A DNA stretch of 64,000 nucleotides. Origin: an uncultured Clostridia bacterium (GTDB lineage: Bacteria; Bacillota; Clostridia; Christensenellales; Borkfalkiaceae). The stretch spans positions 1-64,000 of the forward strand of contig CALDOZ010000022.1 in NCBI GenBank assembly GCA_937912025.1, given 5' to 3'. A program made the position numbers and the translations under genes. Below, in pieces: positions 34,847-44,759 of this stretch (position 1 is the stretch's first letter; each line of letters begins with the position of its first letter). Under the pieces are notes generated by a model that was not told where the DNA came from, searched no databases, and saw nothing but the letters and a program-made list of their open reading frames with translations.

Positions 34847-37543
34847 TTAGTTATGAGATTTAGCGTCGTCAACAATCGGTAAATCTTTTTTATTGTTATC
34901 TAAACTCGTGTTAAGGAATTTAGTAAACTTGAAAAATAGCGTTACAAGCGGGAAGTTTAATTGAACTATTGCAAACAATAGTAACGGATATTTCCAATTA
35001 TCAAGTTCAACGCTTATAGGGAATAACGACTGTAAACCAAAGAAGTTGGTTGGCATAAACGAACTCGTGTCTAATAAGTACACAATCCAAACTCCAATAA
35101 CTATTACTACTAAAGACATAAGTATTGCTCTAAATAGGTTAAACGGTTGACAAATTTTGTAAAGGTATACCGTACCGCCAAGAGTAAACGCAACAACTTT
35201 CATCGTTAAAGTAAATTCTTCGTTAGGGAAAATTCCAAACCAACTTAAAAATTCAATAATGTAAACGTTAGCAAGAAGTATTAGCGCGCCCGGTATTGCG
35301 TTACCTAAAATAGTAACTAAGAAATCGCCTTCAACACGTTTATTGTTAGGTTGAATTGAAAGCGCAGTTGAAGCAAAACCAATTACTACAAGTTCTAATA
35401 TCGTAAGCATACGACTTTCAAACGGGAACGGACGTCTGGTAATAATAATTATCAACGCAAGCAACATTATGAAAATAGTTTTCATAAGGAAAAGTGAAGC
35501 GGACTGTTGAACGTTATTTATAACTCGTCTACCTTCGGCAACAACTTTAGGCATAGAGTTGAAGTTGTTGTCTGCTAAAACTAAGTGGGCAACGCTTTTT
35601 GCGCTATCTGCACCAGACGCTACCGTGATAGAACAGTCAGACTCGCGCATTGCAAGAATATCGTTAACACCGTCACCCGTCATTGCAACGGTATGACCTG
35701 AACGCTTAAGCGCTTTAACTAAAACTGCTTTTTGGTCTGGGGTAACACGACCAAACACCGTATATTTATCGGCTACTGTAGCAACTTCTTTATCAGAAAG
35801 CCCGTCAAGACTTACCCAGTTAGACGCGTTTTCAATGCCAGCGCGTTTAGCAACTTCTGAAACTGTAATAGGGTTATCACCCGAAATAACTTTTACTTGA
35901 ACGTCGTTTTGTTTAAACCATTTAATAGTGTCAATGGCGTCTTCACGAACGTTATCGGTAATAATTATAAGGGCAAGCGGTTTAAGGTTTTTAGGAATTT
36001 TATAACTGTCGCCATCGTTTATTAGCGATTGTGGAGAGTGTGCAACGAGTAGAACTCTATGACCAACTAAAGTATACTTTTCAATTTCTTCTTTAATATG
36101 GTCTGGAATTTCGCCAAGTATAAATTCAGGAGCGCCAAGAACGTAAGTGCCTATTTCCGCAAAAGTAACGGCGCTATATTTTCTTGCTGACGAGAATGGT
36201 AATATTTTTGACGCTGTCAAATCTTTATCTGGAATGTAATACGCTCTAAGAGCAACTGCCGTTTGGTTAGTATCGTCAAGCACGTTTTCCATACTACCAA
36301 TAATATCTTTTAACGCTTGCGGGTGGTGATTGTTTAAAATAACGTCTTTAATAACCGTCATTCTACCGTCGGTAATAGTACCCGTTTTGTCAAGACATAA
36401 AACGTCAACCCTTGCAAGCATTTCAAGAGAGTACATATCTTGAACGAGAGTGTTGCGCTTATATAAACGAATAACACCAAGCGAAAGGGCAATGGTGGTA
36501 AGTAAAATTAAGCCTGCCGGTATCATACCTACTACAACCGAACCCGTACCCGTTACAACGTCAAGCGGTATATTGTTTGAATTTTGCTCTACTGCTTGAG
36601 TAAAGTTTACAAGTCCAACTCCAATTGCGATAGGAACTATAAGCAAACCAACTATTTTAACAACCCAGTTAAGCGTACCCATAATTTCAGAGTGAGGCTT
36701 TTTAAACTTTTTGGCTTTTGCGGTAAGTTTTTGAACGTAACACTCGTCGCCAACCTTATCGGCAATGGCGTAGCACGAACCACTCGTTACGAAACTTCCT
36801 GCCATAATCGTATCGCCAACCTTTTTCTTTATAGCAACGCTTTCGCCCGTCAACATACTTTCGTTAACTTCAATGCCACCGCTTTTAACTATACCGTCAA
36901 CGGGAATTTGATTGCCCGTCGTTACTTTAAATACGTCGTCCAGCACAACGTCTTCCGACGGAATTTCCGTTTCAACGCCGTTTCTAACGACGATCGTAGT
37001 CGGCGCTTGCAAGATTGAAAGTTTTTCTACTGAAATTTTTGCCGAAATTTCTTGAATTATTGCAAATATAAGGTTAACTGCAAACGGAATAATAAAGGTA
37101 AAGTTACCAATTTCCGTCTTTACTATTGCGTACGCAGTAAAAACTAACACGCATAGTAAGTTAAAAAACGTAAAAGTATTTGACGTAATAATTTTTAGTA
37201 TCGACTTGCCCGCTTTTACGTCAGACCTGTTAGAAAGTCCGTCAACAAAACGTTCTTCCGCTTGCTTAGTAGTTAAACCAACGTCAACGTTAACGTCAAA
37301 CCTTTGAGCCTTATTTTGTGGAGTGCGTTTGCGCTTAGGCTTAATTTTTAGTTTTTTCTTTTTTACGGTATCTTGCGATTGATTTGTAGCCGTAACGTCG
37401 CTTGCGGTAGTGCCGTCTACTACTACGCTAGTCGTTGTTACGTCATTAGCCTGAGTAACTACCGTGTTTTGAGTTGTAACGGAATTATCTAAACTTGACG
37501 CGCTATCAACGCTCGTTACCTTTTTATTGGTATTTTTTTTCAT
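34847..37543 (-). CDS. CtpE-like cation P-type ATPase
   Basis: This is an 898-residue P-type ATPase. It has the actuator motif LTGES, phosphorylation site DKTGT, TGDGVND hinge and ten or so membrane segments. The membrane motif GMIPAGLILLTTIALSLGVIRL resembles mycobacterial CtpE, a putative calcium importer, more than the classical Ca-ATPases. There is no heavy-metal-binding domain. The first 80 residues are low complexity (Thr/Val/Ser/Asp, then a Lys/Arg patch) and should be cytoplasmic. AAGGTG precedes the ATG. The ion is not determined by sequence. Confidence 0.82.
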   Translation of the reverse strand: MKKNTNKKVTSVDSASSLDNSVTTQNTVVTQANDVTTTSVVVDGTTASDVTATNQSQDTVKKKKLKIKPKRKRTPQNKAQRFDVNVDVGLTTKQAEERFVDGLSNRSDVKAGKSILKIITSNTFTFFNLLCVLVFTAYAIVKTEIGNFTFIIPFAVNLIFAIIQEISAKISVEKLSILQAPTTIVVRNGVETEIPSEDVVLDDVFKVTTGNQIPVDGIVKSGGIEVNESMLTGESVAIKKKVGDTIMAGSFVTSGSCYAIADKVGDECYVQKLTAKAKKFKKPHSEIMGTLNWVVKIVGLLIVPIAIGVGLVNFTQAVEQNSNNIPLDVVTGTGSVVVGMIPAGLILLTTIALSLGVIRLYKRNTLVQDMYSLEMLARVDVLCLDKTGTITDGRMTVIKDVILNNHHPQALKDIIGSMENVLDDTNQTAVALRAYYIPDKDLTASKILPFSSARKYSAVTFAEIGTYVLGAPEFILGEIPDHIKEEIEKYTLVGHRVLLVAHSPQSLINDGDSYKIPKNLKPLALIIITDNVREDAIDTIKWFKQNDVQVKVISGDNPITVSEVAKRAGIENASNWVSLDGLSDKEVATVADKYTVFGRVTPDQKAVLVKALKRSGHTVAMTGDGVNDILAMRESDCSITVASGADSAKSVAHLVLADNNFNSMPKVVAEGRRVINNVQQSASLFLMKTIFIMLLALIIIITRRPFPFESRMLTILELVVIGFASTALSIQPNNKRVEGDFLVTILGNAIPGALILLANVYIIEFLSWFGIFPNEEFTLTMKVVAFTLGGTVYLYKICQPFNLFRAILMSLVVIVIGVWIVYLLDTSSFMPTNFFGLQSLFPISVELDNWKYPLLLFAIVQLNFPLVTLFFKFTKFLNTSLDNNKKDLPIVDDAKSHN

Positions 37544-37604
37544 TTAATCACCTTAAATTTAATAAACGCTATCGTTTAAAACAATTATGTTTTAACTAAA
37601 TATT

Positions 37605-37633
37605 ATATTACCACCTTTTACCAATTTTTACAA
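37605..37633 (-). promoter_or_regulatory. Promoter of the CtpE-like gene
   Basis: On the minus strand TTGTAA, 17 bp, TAATAT. A perfect AAACG/CGTTT hairpin lies in the leader. Confidence 0.45.
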
Positions 37634-37675
37634 GATATTTTTTGCTAAAAATATTGATAATATTGTGAAAAGGTA

Positions 37676-37704
37676 TTGACAACGTATTGTAAGCATATTA
37701 TAAT
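37676..37704 (+). promoter_or_regulatory. Consensus promoter of the arsR-zntA unit
   Basis: TTGACA (37676-37681), 17 bp, TATAAT (37699-37704). This is the closest to consensus in the window, as expected for a gene held off by a repressor. Confidence 0.8.
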
Positions 37705-37722
37705 ATGAATATATTTTCATAT
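37703..37722. promoter_or_regulatory. ArsR/SmtB-type operator
   Basis: ATATGAATATATTTTCATAT is a near-perfect dyad (9 of 10 positions) that overlaps the -10 box and the start point. TGAA-N6-TTCA is the core of CzrA/SmtB operators. Binding by the adjacent ArsR protein would block RNA polymerase. Confidence 0.75.
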
Positions 37723-37736
37723 ACTAAAGGAGTTTT

Positions 37737-38045
37737 ATGTCAAAAATTACTTTATCTAACGATGAGTTAGAAGAAATGTGCGCCGATTTTAAGGCTTTAT
37801 CAGACCCTGGGCGAATGAAAATTATACTATTTTTATTAGACGGGGAAAAGAGTGTTGGCGAAATTAGTAGCGTGGTTGATATGGGGCAGTCGGCAACGTC
37901 ACATCAACTTAGAATACTAAAAGATTACCGAGTTGTTAAAAATAGAAAGCAGGGTAACACAGTTTTTTACCGCATTGCCGACGAGCACGTTAAAACAATA
38001 ATAGAAATGTCGCTCAGTCACTTAAATTGTGTAGGAGAAGAATAA
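37737..38045 (+). CDS. ArsR/SmtB-family metal-sensing repressor
   Basis: The 102-residue winged-helix protein has ALSDPGRMKIILFLL and the recognition helix region QSATSHQLRILKD. There is no cysteine motif in helix 3. Helix 5 shows Asp-x-His-x10-His-x2-Cys (DEHVKTIIEMSLSHLNC), close to the zinc site D-x-H-x10-H-x2-H of CzrA, so a zinc sensor is likely. Zinc would release it from the operator and induce the efflux ATPase. The ATPase start overlaps its stop codon by one base. AAAGGAG precedes the ATG. Confidence 0.88.
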   Translation: MSKITLSNDELEEMCADFKALSDPGRMKIILFLLDGEKSVGEISSVVDMGQSATSHQLRILKDYRVVKNRKQGNTVFYRIADEHVKTIIEMSLSHLNCVGEE

Positions 38046-40321
38046 TGCAAAGAATTGGAAAGTTAAAAATATTAAGTAATAACGGTGAGATTGAAGTTGC
38101 CTTAAAAGAGATATCCGCTCTTGAAGGGCTAACGGAAGTTAAGGTAGATAACGAAATTTTATCTTACGCTATCGACGAGTGGGCTAGCGATTATGATATT
38201 ATGGTTGCTATAATGAATTTACTTGAAAGTAAAGGCATTGATAGTGAACCGTATTTTGACGACGATATTTCAGTTGTTAATAGCGTAAGTGAAAATAATA
38301 AAGTTGATAATGATGACGACCATAATCACGACGATGATGATGAAGACGGCGACCACAATCATAATCACGACGACGATGATGAAGACGGCGATCACGAACA
38401 TTGTCATGGTGATGACGGTTGTTGCTCGCATCACCATAAGGGTAGTGATAAAGGGTTTTTCAAGCAAAACAAAGGTAAGCTTATAGAACTTTCAATTTCA
38501 GTTTTAATATTTATTATAGGCTTAGTTTTTGGCGTGATACCAAGCGTAGCGGTAGCATCACCATACGTTTTAATAATTGCTTACACTTTTGCCGGTTACG
38601 AAATTTTATTTGAAGCAGTAGCGAAAATATTTAAAAAGAAATTTTTTACCGAACAAATTTTAATGGCAATAGCGTCCATTTGCGCAATACTACTTGGCGA
38701 AGTCGCAGAGGCAGCAGGTATTATGATTTTATTCTCAATAGGTGAACTTTTTGAAAGTGGCGCTATTGATAATTCTCGTAAAATCATACAAAATCTTAAA
38801 AAAATGCAACCTGATTACGTCAACGTATTAGATAGCGACGGAAGCGAAAAAAGAGTCAAACTTAAAGCCGTTGAAGTGGGTAACGTAATAGTTGTAAAAG
38901 CAGGCGAAAGAATTGCTATTGACGGTGAAGTAGTAAACGGAAACGCTAACGTTGACACGAAAACGTTAACGGGCGAAAGCGTATACCGAGAAGTTAGCGT
39001 TGGTAGTGAAGTTTTAGCAGGGTTTATTAACGTTGACGGCGTTTTAAAAATTAAAACTACTAAAACTTATAAACAAAGCGCTGTTTGTAAAATAGTTGAT
39101 ATCGTTGAAAGCGCAAGCGCTAAAAAGTCAAAGTCTGAAAAGTTTATTTCCTCGTTTGCTAAATATTACACTCCAATTATTATGATTTTAGCAGTTTTAG
39201 TTGCCGTTGTACCGCCGTTTTTTTACGAAACGTACTTAGTAGGCTTTAATATATGGCTGTATAGGGCGGTTATGATGCTTTGCGTTGCTTGTCCTTGCTC
39301 GCTTGTAATTTCAGTTCCACTCACTTATTTTTGCGGTGTAGGCGCAGGCGCAAGTAATGGCGTACTTATAAAAGCGTCGGCATATTTAGAAAAACTTGCT
39401 AAATGTAAAGTAGTTGCTTTTGATAAAACGGGGACGTTAACAACGGGCGAATTTAAAGTAACTAAAATATTGTCAACTCAAAAATTCCAAGGGAAAGTCC
39501 TTTATTTTGCATCAGTTTGCGAGAAAAATTCAAACCATCCGCTTGCAAAATCCGTGTTAAAACAATATGGAAAGGAAGTAACTGACGAAGTTAGTGATTT
39601 TATTGAAATTGCAGGTAGAGGTGTTTCGGCAAAACTAAATAATCAAACAATTTTATGTGGAAACGCTAAACTTTTACAAGAAAACGGCGTAAAATTTAAG
39701 GAATGTGAAGAACTCGGCGTAAAACTTTACGTTGCGGTTGACGGTGAATACGCAGGCGCAATCTTACTTAACGATACCGTTCGCAATAACGCTTACGGCG
39801 CAATATTAGAACTTTACGATGCTGGTATAACTAATACCGTTATGCTTACGGGCGATAATAAAGAAAACGCGCGTAAAATTAGAAAAGAACTCAATATGCG
39901 TCAATCAGTTTCAGAACTTTTACCAAGCGGAAAAGTTGAAGAACTTGAACGCATTATAAATCAAACAAGTAAAGGCTCGGTTGCTTTTGTTGGCGACGGT
40001 ATAAACGACGCGCCCGTACTTGCAAGAGCGGACGTTGGTTTTGCTATGGGCGGACTTGGTTCGGACGTTGCTATCGATAGCGCCGACGTTGTAATTACCG
40101 ACGACGACCTTTCAAAAGTTCCTTATACTATTAAACTTGCTAAGCGTACTAGCGTTATATCTAAACAAAATATAATAATATCGTTAATCGTTAAATTTGC
40201 AGTTATGATATTAGGTGTTACGGGTTTAGTTAGTAGTTTATGGCTTGCAATTGGCGCCGACGTTGGAATGCTTATTTTGGCAATCTTAAACGCTATTAGA
40301 AATAGAGGAAAAGTTTATTAA
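38045..40321 (+). CDS. zntA: P1B-type zinc/cadmium efflux ATPase
   Basis: The 758-residue heavy-metal ATPase has the CPC transport motif (C416-P417-C418), phosphorylation Asp D460 in DKTGTLTTGE, NHPLAKS with the HP pair, and GDGINDAP. The N-terminal ferredoxin-like domain has no CxxC. It is followed by an Asp/His-rich stretch (repeats of DDDDEDGDHNH, then HEHCHGDDGCCSHHH) that should bind zinc. The C-terminal segment GADVGMLILAILNAIRN is typical of Zn/Cd/Pb pumps. ATG 38045 has GGAG upstream. It is co-transcribed with the ArsR gene. Confidence 0.9.
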   Translation: MQRIGKLKILSNNGEIEVALKEISALEGLTEVKVDNEILSYAIDEWASDYDIMVAIMNLLESKGIDSEPYFDDDISVVNSVSENNKVDNDDDHNHDDDDEDGDHNHNHDDDDEDGDHEHCHGDDGCCSHHHKGSDKGFFKQNKGKLIELSISVLIFIIGLVFGVIPSVAVASPYVLIIAYTFAGYEILFEAVAKIFKKKFFTEQILMAIASICAILLGEVAEAAGIMILFSIGELFESGAIDNSRKIIQNLKKMQPDYVNVLDSDGSEKRVKLKAVEVGNVIVVKAGERIAIDGEVVNGNANVDTKTLTGESVYREVSVGSEVLAGFINVDGVLKIKTTKTYKQSAVCKIVDIVESASAKKSKSEKFISSFAKYYTPIIMILAVLVAVVPPFFYETYLVGFNIWLYRAVMMLCVACPCSLVISVPLTYFCGVGAGASNGVLIKASAYLEKLAKCKVVAFDKTGTLTTGEFKVTKILSTQKFQGKVLYFASVCEKNSNHPLAKSVLKQYGKEVTDEVSDFIEIAGRGVSAKLNNQTILCGNAKLLQENGVKFKECEELGVKLYVAVDGEYAGAILLNDTVRNNAYGAILELYDAGITNTVMLTGDNKENARKIRKELNMRQSVSELLPSGKVEELERIINQTSKGSVAFVGDGINDAPVLARADVGFAMGGLGSDVAIDSADVVITDDDLSKVPYTIKLAKRTSVISKQNIIISLIVKFAVMILGVTGLVSSLWLAIGADVGMLILAILNAIRNRGKVY
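38321..38398 (+). repeat. 39-bp tandem repeat encoding the Asp/His-rich segment
   Basis: Two 39-bp units begin with CATAATCACGACGA at 38321 and 38360 and differ at a few positions. The unit is a multiple of three, so copy changes keep the frame and would change the number of metal ligands. Confidence 0.8.
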
Positions 40322-40331
40322 GGAGATAATT

Positions 40332-41084
40332 ATGTTTACGTTACAGCATTTTATTTGGCTTGCAATTTGTATAGCAATTGTAGTTTTAATGCTTTTTATT
40401 CACAAAAAGTACAAACTTTCGCTTGAAACGGTTACAACTATTATGATAGTAATGTCAGTTTGCAGTGAAGTTACTAAAATTTTATGTAATATGATGGATG
40501 CCCCAGGCGATAGAACGGGAAAAATTTTAGATCCAGGCGACTTGCCTTTCCATCTATGTTCAATACAAATATTTTTATTGTTCTTTCTTAAATTTGTGGC
40601 TAAAACTGATGAAACGAAGAAAAACGTTCTTGGGTTTATGTGTCCAACAATGTTTATCGGTGCAATTATGGCGTTACTTATACCAACGGTAGGGGTTGGA
40701 TTTAACGTAGTTCAAGTATATCAATATTTTATATTCCACGCGTTCTTAATTTTCTTTGGGATTTACATAGTAAAAGAAAAATTCGTTGATTGGACAGTAA
40801 AAGTTTACCTTAAAAATTTAGCGTACTTAGGTTGCATTGCGCTTGTAGTAATGTGGATAAATAGCGCGCTATCTGGTGTTTTACCACGCGTAAACTTTAT
40901 GTATTTAGTGCGTCCGCCAATGGAAAATTTACCAGTCCTTAATTTAGATAACGGTTGGGGATTTTATCTTGCAACGCTTATAACTCTCGTTGTTGTTTTG
41001 ACGGCAATTTTCCAAGTAATTGTTATGGCTATAAACGGAAAGTTTAAAAGAAAAGAAGTAGAAATTCCTACAAAAACCAACTAA
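40332..41084 (+). CDS. YwaF/TMEM164-family membrane protein
   Basis: The 250-residue protein has about seven membrane segments and the motif DLPFHLC (H74, C76). This matches the YwaF family and eukaryotic TMEM164, where the equivalent Cys is reported to form an acyl intermediate in phospholipid remodelling. That bacterial members are acyltransferases is inference. It follows zntA by 10 bases with AGGAG before the ATG, so it is likely induced with the metal pump. A terminator follows. Confidence 0.72.
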   Translation: MFTLQHFIWLAICIAIVVLMLFIHKKYKLSLETVTTIMIVMSVCSEVTKILCNMMDAPGDRTGKILDPGDLPFHLCSIQIFLLFFLKFVAKTDETKKNVLGFMCPTMFIGAIMALLIPTVGVGFNVVQVYQYFIFHAFLIFFGIYIVKEKFVDWTVKVYLKNLAYLGCIALVVMWINSALSGVLPRVNFMYLVRPPMENLPVLNLDNGWGFYLATLITLVVVLTAIFQVIVMAINGKFKRKEVEIPTKTN

Positions 41085-41142
41085 AAATATAAAAACGTAA
41101 TAAAAAGCGCACGAGATATATATTTTGAAAATTAATAAAAAT

Positions 41143-41185
41143 ATAGCCCACAACGTTTCGCATTTTGCGAAGTGTTGTGGGCTAT
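41143..41185. terminator. Long bidirectional terminator
   Basis: ATAGCCCACAAC and GTTGTGGGCTAT form the outer stem, with an inner TTCGC/GCGAA stem. It separates the convergent YwaF-like and leuS genes. Confidence 0.85.
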
Positions 41186-41207
41186 TGTTATTCACAAAAG
41201 ATATTAA

Positions 41208-43640
41208 TTAAACTATAATATTAACAAGTCTACCTTTAATAATTATAATTTTCTTAACTTGCTTGCCTTCAATAAGTGGTGCAATAATTTCATTTTGTTT
41301 AACGGCGCTTTCAATATCGGCGTCAGATAAATCGCTTGCAATTACCATTCTTGCTTTTACTTTACTATTAATTTGAACGGCAATTTCAATTTCATCTTTA
41401 ACGAGCGCTTTTTCGTTGCATACTGGATACGACGATAAGAAAATTGATTTTTTATTACCCATCATTGACCAAATTTCTTCGGCAAAGTGTGGAGCGCAAG
41501 GAGCAAGAAGTTTAATAAAGTCTGCAACGCAGTCTTTAATAAAATCAACGTTTTTAACTTCAAGCGCTTCGTACTTAGTAAGAGCGGTAAGGTATTCCAT
41601 CATACGAGCAATAGCCGTGTTGAACGAGAATACTTCCATATCTCTATCAATACACTTTATAGCGTAGTTACGAGCGTAATCAAGTTCTTTTTCAGCCTTA
41701 GCAAAGTTAGTTACTTTATTAGGTTTTAACGAAATAACGTTAGTTGCAAGTTTTTCAATTCTGTCTAAGAATTTTGCAATAGATTTAATACCGCCGTCAT
41801 TCCAAGGACCGCCTTCGGTGTACGAAAAACCAAACATAAGGTAAAGTCTAAATATATCGCTACCATACGTTGCAACGTAATCGTCAGGAGAAATAACGTT
41901 ACCGCGTGATTTACTCATTCTATTTCCGTCAGGGCCTAAAATAACGCCTTGGTGAACGAGGGATTTAAATGGTTCGTCAAAATCAAGATATCCCATATCG
42001 CGAAGTGCTTTTGTAAAGAAACGCGCGTATAAAAGGTGCATACATGCGTGTTCAGCGCCACCAACGTATTTATCAACAGGTAACATTTTATTAATGATAT
42101 CTTTATTAAACGCTTGCTTATCGTTTTTAGAGTCAGGATATCTTAAGAAATACCAAGACGAGCAAACGAAAGTGTCAAGCGTGTCAGCATCACGTTTAGC
42201 AGGCTTACCGCAAACAGGGCATTTACAGTTAATGTATTCTTCACATTTAGCAAGCGGAGATTTTCCGTCAGGTTTAAAGTCAACGTTTTTAGGAAGTTTT
42301 ACTGGTAAATCTTCTTCAGGAACGGGTACTGTGCCACATTCAGGACAATGAATCATAGGGATAGGCGCGCCCCAATATCTTTGACGAGAAACGAGCCAAT
42401 CTCTAAGTCTATAATTTATTTTAAACGCGCCTTGATTTTTAAACGCTAAATCGCCAAGAATTTTTTTGCGCGCTTCTTCGCAAGTTAAACCGTCGTATTC
42501 AACGCTATTAATTAAAATACCGTCGCCAGTAAACGGAAGATCGTCATTTTCACCCGTTGCGCCTTTAATAACGCGAGTTATAGGCAAGTTGTACTTGTTA
42601 GCAAACACAAAGTCGCGCTCGTCGTGAGAAGGTACGCCCATTACGCAACCAGTTCCGTAAGAATAAAGAACGTAGTCTGAAATCCAAATAGGAACTTTTT
42701 TGCCGTTAACAGGGTTAATACAGTAAGAGCCTATAAATACGCCCGTTTTTTCTCTATCGAGCGATAAACGTTCGATTTCTTTAGTTTTTGCAGTTTCTTC
42801 AATATATTTTAAAACTTCAGGCGCTTGTTTTTTAGTCATAAGTTTTTCAACAAGCGGATGTTCTGGCGCTAAAACAACGTATGAAACACCAAAAATAGTA
42901 TCGGCGCGAGTAGTGAAAACTTTAAGTTCGTCTTCACCGTTTTCAGTTTTGAAAATAATTTCACCGCCAACCGATTTACCAATCCAGTTTCTTTGCATTG
43001 CCTTAGTTTTTTCAGGCCAATCAAGACCGTCTAAACCTTGTAATAATTCTTCGGCGTAATCGGTAATTTTAAAGAACCATTGCGTAAGATTTTTTTGAAC
43101 TACGGTGTTGTGACATCTTTCGCAAAGACCTTGGTTAACTTGCTCGTTTGCAAGTACCGTTTGACAACTAGGGCACCAGTTAACAGGCGCTTCTTTTCTA
43201 TACGCTAAGCCTTTTTTATAAAGTTGTAAAAAGAGCCATTGCGTCCATTTATAATAGTCTGGCATGCAAGTTTTAATTTCTGCCGACCAATCGAACATAG
43301 CGCCCATTTTACGAAGAGTTTCTTCCATATTATCAATATTTTTTATGGTAGAATCTTCAGGGTGAATACCCGTTTTTATAGCGAAGTTTTCAGCAGGAAG
43401 ACCAAAAGCGTCAAAACCCATTGGTTGAAAAATTTCATACCCTTTCATTTTTTTATAGCGCGCAAAACTATCGGTAGGGCCGTAGTTATACCAATGCCCA
43501 ACGTGAAGTTTAGCGGCAGACGGGTAAGAGAACATTTCAAGACAGTAATATTTTTTATCGACGTTTTTCTTGTCAAACGAATTGATTTTGTCTTTTTCCC
43601 ATTTGGCTTGCCACTTTTTTTCTATAAGTTTCATATCCAT
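41208..43640 (-). CDS. leuS: Leucyl-tRNA synthetase
   Basis: This class I synthetase charges tRNA-Leu. It shows SAAKLHVGHWYNYGPTDS with HVGH at residues 46-49, the editing domain (GVSYVVLAPEHPL, TGCVMGVPSHDERD), a zinc-type cysteine set, and RMSKSRGN. The 810 residues are normal. The start is ATG 43640, with GGAGG upstream; the open frame continues to 43664 without a ribosome site. It is transcribed alone. No T-box leader is present. Confidence 0.96.
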   Translation of the reverse strand: MDMKLIEKKWQAKWEKDKINSFDKKNVDKKYYCLEMFSYPSAAKLHVGHWYNYGPTDSFARYKKMKGYEIFQPMGFDAFGLPAENFAIKTGIHPEDSTIKNIDNMEETLRKMGAMFDWSAEIKTCMPDYYKWTQWLFLQLYKKGLAYRKEAPVNWCPSCQTVLANEQVNQGLCERCHNTVVQKNLTQWFFKITDYAEELLQGLDGLDWPEKTKAMQRNWIGKSVGGEIIFKTENGEDELKVFTTRADTIFGVSYVVLAPEHPLVEKLMTKKQAPEVLKYIEETAKTKEIERLSLDREKTGVFIGSYCINPVNGKKVPIWISDYVLYSYGTGCVMGVPSHDERDFVFANKYNLPITRVIKGATGENDDLPFTGDGILINSVEYDGLTCEEARKKILGDLAFKNQGAFKINYRLRDWLVSRQRYWGAPIPMIHCPECGTVPVPEEDLPVKLPKNVDFKPDGKSPLAKCEEYINCKCPVCGKPAKRDADTLDTFVCSSWYFLRYPDSKNDKQAFNKDIINKMLPVDKYVGGAEHACMHLLYARFFTKALRDMGYLDFDEPFKSLVHQGVILGPDGNRMSKSRGNVISPDDYVATYGSDIFRLYLMFGFSYTEGGPWNDGGIKSIAKFLDRIEKLATNVISLKPNKVTNFAKAEKELDYARNYAIKCIDRDMEVFSFNTAIARMMEYLTALTKYEALEVKNVDFIKDCVADFIKLLAPCAPHFAEEIWSMMGNKKSIFLSSYPVCNEKALVKDEIEIAVQINSKVKARMVIASDLSDADIESAVKQNEIIAPLIEGKQVKKIIIIKGRLVNIIV

Positions 43641-43692
43641 AGTGTTATTCCTCCGAAAAACCAAGTAACGATTATTTTCTACAGTAACAACT

Positions 43693-43721
43693 ATTTTAAC
43701 ACAACTTTTAAAATATATAAA
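43693..43721 (-). promoter_or_regulatory. Promoter of leuS
   Basis: On the minus strand TTTATA, 17 bp, TAAAAT, with the extended -10 context TGTTAAAATAG. The same context is found at metG. Confidence 0.5.
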
Positions 43722-43791
43722 CTGTTTTTAACTAAATTATCACATTTTTTATAAATATTTATAAAAGTTATAGCCCATATAGCGTTTATAA

Positions 43792-43820
43792 TTGACAAAA
43801 ACACCGTTTAGACATAAAAT
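43792..43820 (+). promoter_or_regulatory. Promoter of the epimerase gene
   Basis: TTGACA (43792-43797), 17 bp, TAAAAT (43815-43820). Confidence 0.7.
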
Positions 43821-43852
43821 AATAGTACTAAAATTTTAAAGGTAAAAATATT

Positions 43853-44755
43853 ATGAGCGAAATTATAACTATATCAAACGGAATAATTGAAGCAAAAATT
43901 TCAACCAAAGGCGCTGAACTGATAAGCGCTACTTATAACGGCAAAGAACGTATTTGGCAAGGCGATCCGTCAATTTGGGCGGGACACGCTCCCGTTCTTT
44001 TTCCCGTTTGCGGTGGAATAAAGGACGATTTTATTATCGTTGATGGTAAAAAACACGACTTTAAAACTAAACACGGTTTTGCAAGAAATAGCGAGTTTAC
44101 TGTGGTTAGTTTGGAAAAAACGTCAGTAGCGTTTACTTTAAAAGATAGCGAAGAAACGCTTAAAGAATATCCGTATAACTTCACTTTCCGCATTTTATAT
44201 AAACTTAACGGCGATAGCATAGGTGTTTATTATTTTATTGAAAACGAGAGCAATAAAGATATGCTTTTCAACGTTGGCTCGCATGAGGCGTACGCGTTGT
44301 ACGGCGATATGAGTGAATATTCTATTGAATTTGAAGACGATTTTTATAGTATTGACACAACGCTTATAAAAAACCGCTTTTTATCTCACGACAAAAAGGC
44401 TTGTAAGTTAAACGGTAACGACTTACCTTTAAGTTTTGACGTAATCGACCAAATTGGCGAACCGGTAAAAGGTTTTTTACCTAACGCATCGTTCGTGTTT
44501 GAAAATATTAAATCAAACCGTTACACTTTAAAACATAACGGCGAACCAGTCGTTTCTATTTACGGCGCTGATTTTAAACACCTTGTGGTTTGGATGATGA
44601 AGCCGGGTAGATACATTGCTATCGAGCCTTGGAACGGGCTTCCTGATTATTTTGACGGCGATAATATTTTTGAAAATAAAAAAGATATTGACATGGTTAA
44701 AAAAGGCGAGTGCAAAACCTTTTATCACTCAATTACTTTTTATGATGAAATTTAA
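43853..44755 (+). CDS. Aldose 1-epimerase family protein
   Basis: This galactose-mutarotase-like beta-sandwich protein has 300 residues. It shows APVLFPVCGGIKDD, FKTKHGFARNSEF with the catalytic-type His, GSHEAYAL with the second His, and the late IAIEPWNGLPD with the Glu. The LacX-like subgroup of these proteins is common in Clostridia and its sugar is often unknown. AAAGG precedes the ATG. It stands alone between its promoter and a terminator. Confidence 0.85.
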   Translation: MSEIITISNGIIEAKISTKGAELISATYNGKERIWQGDPSIWAGHAPVLFPVCGGIKDDFIIVDGKKHDFKTKHGFARNSEFTVVSLEKTSVAFTLKDSEETLKEYPYNFTFRILYKLNGDSIGVYYFIENESNKDMLFNVGSHEAYALYGDMSEYSIEFEDDFYSIDTTLIKNRFLSHDKKACKLNGNDLPLSFDVIDQIGEPVKGFLPNASFVFENIKSNRYTLKHNGEPVVSIYGADFKHLVVWMMKPGRYIAIEPWNGLPDYFDGDNIFENKKDIDMVKKGECKTFYHSITFYDEI

Positions 44756-44759
44756 TTTT

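Noticed and set aside
43641..43792. T-box riboswitch ahead of leuS
   Set aside because: No T-box sequence (AGGGTGGNACC) is found on the minus strand, and the promoter is less than 80 bp from the ATG.
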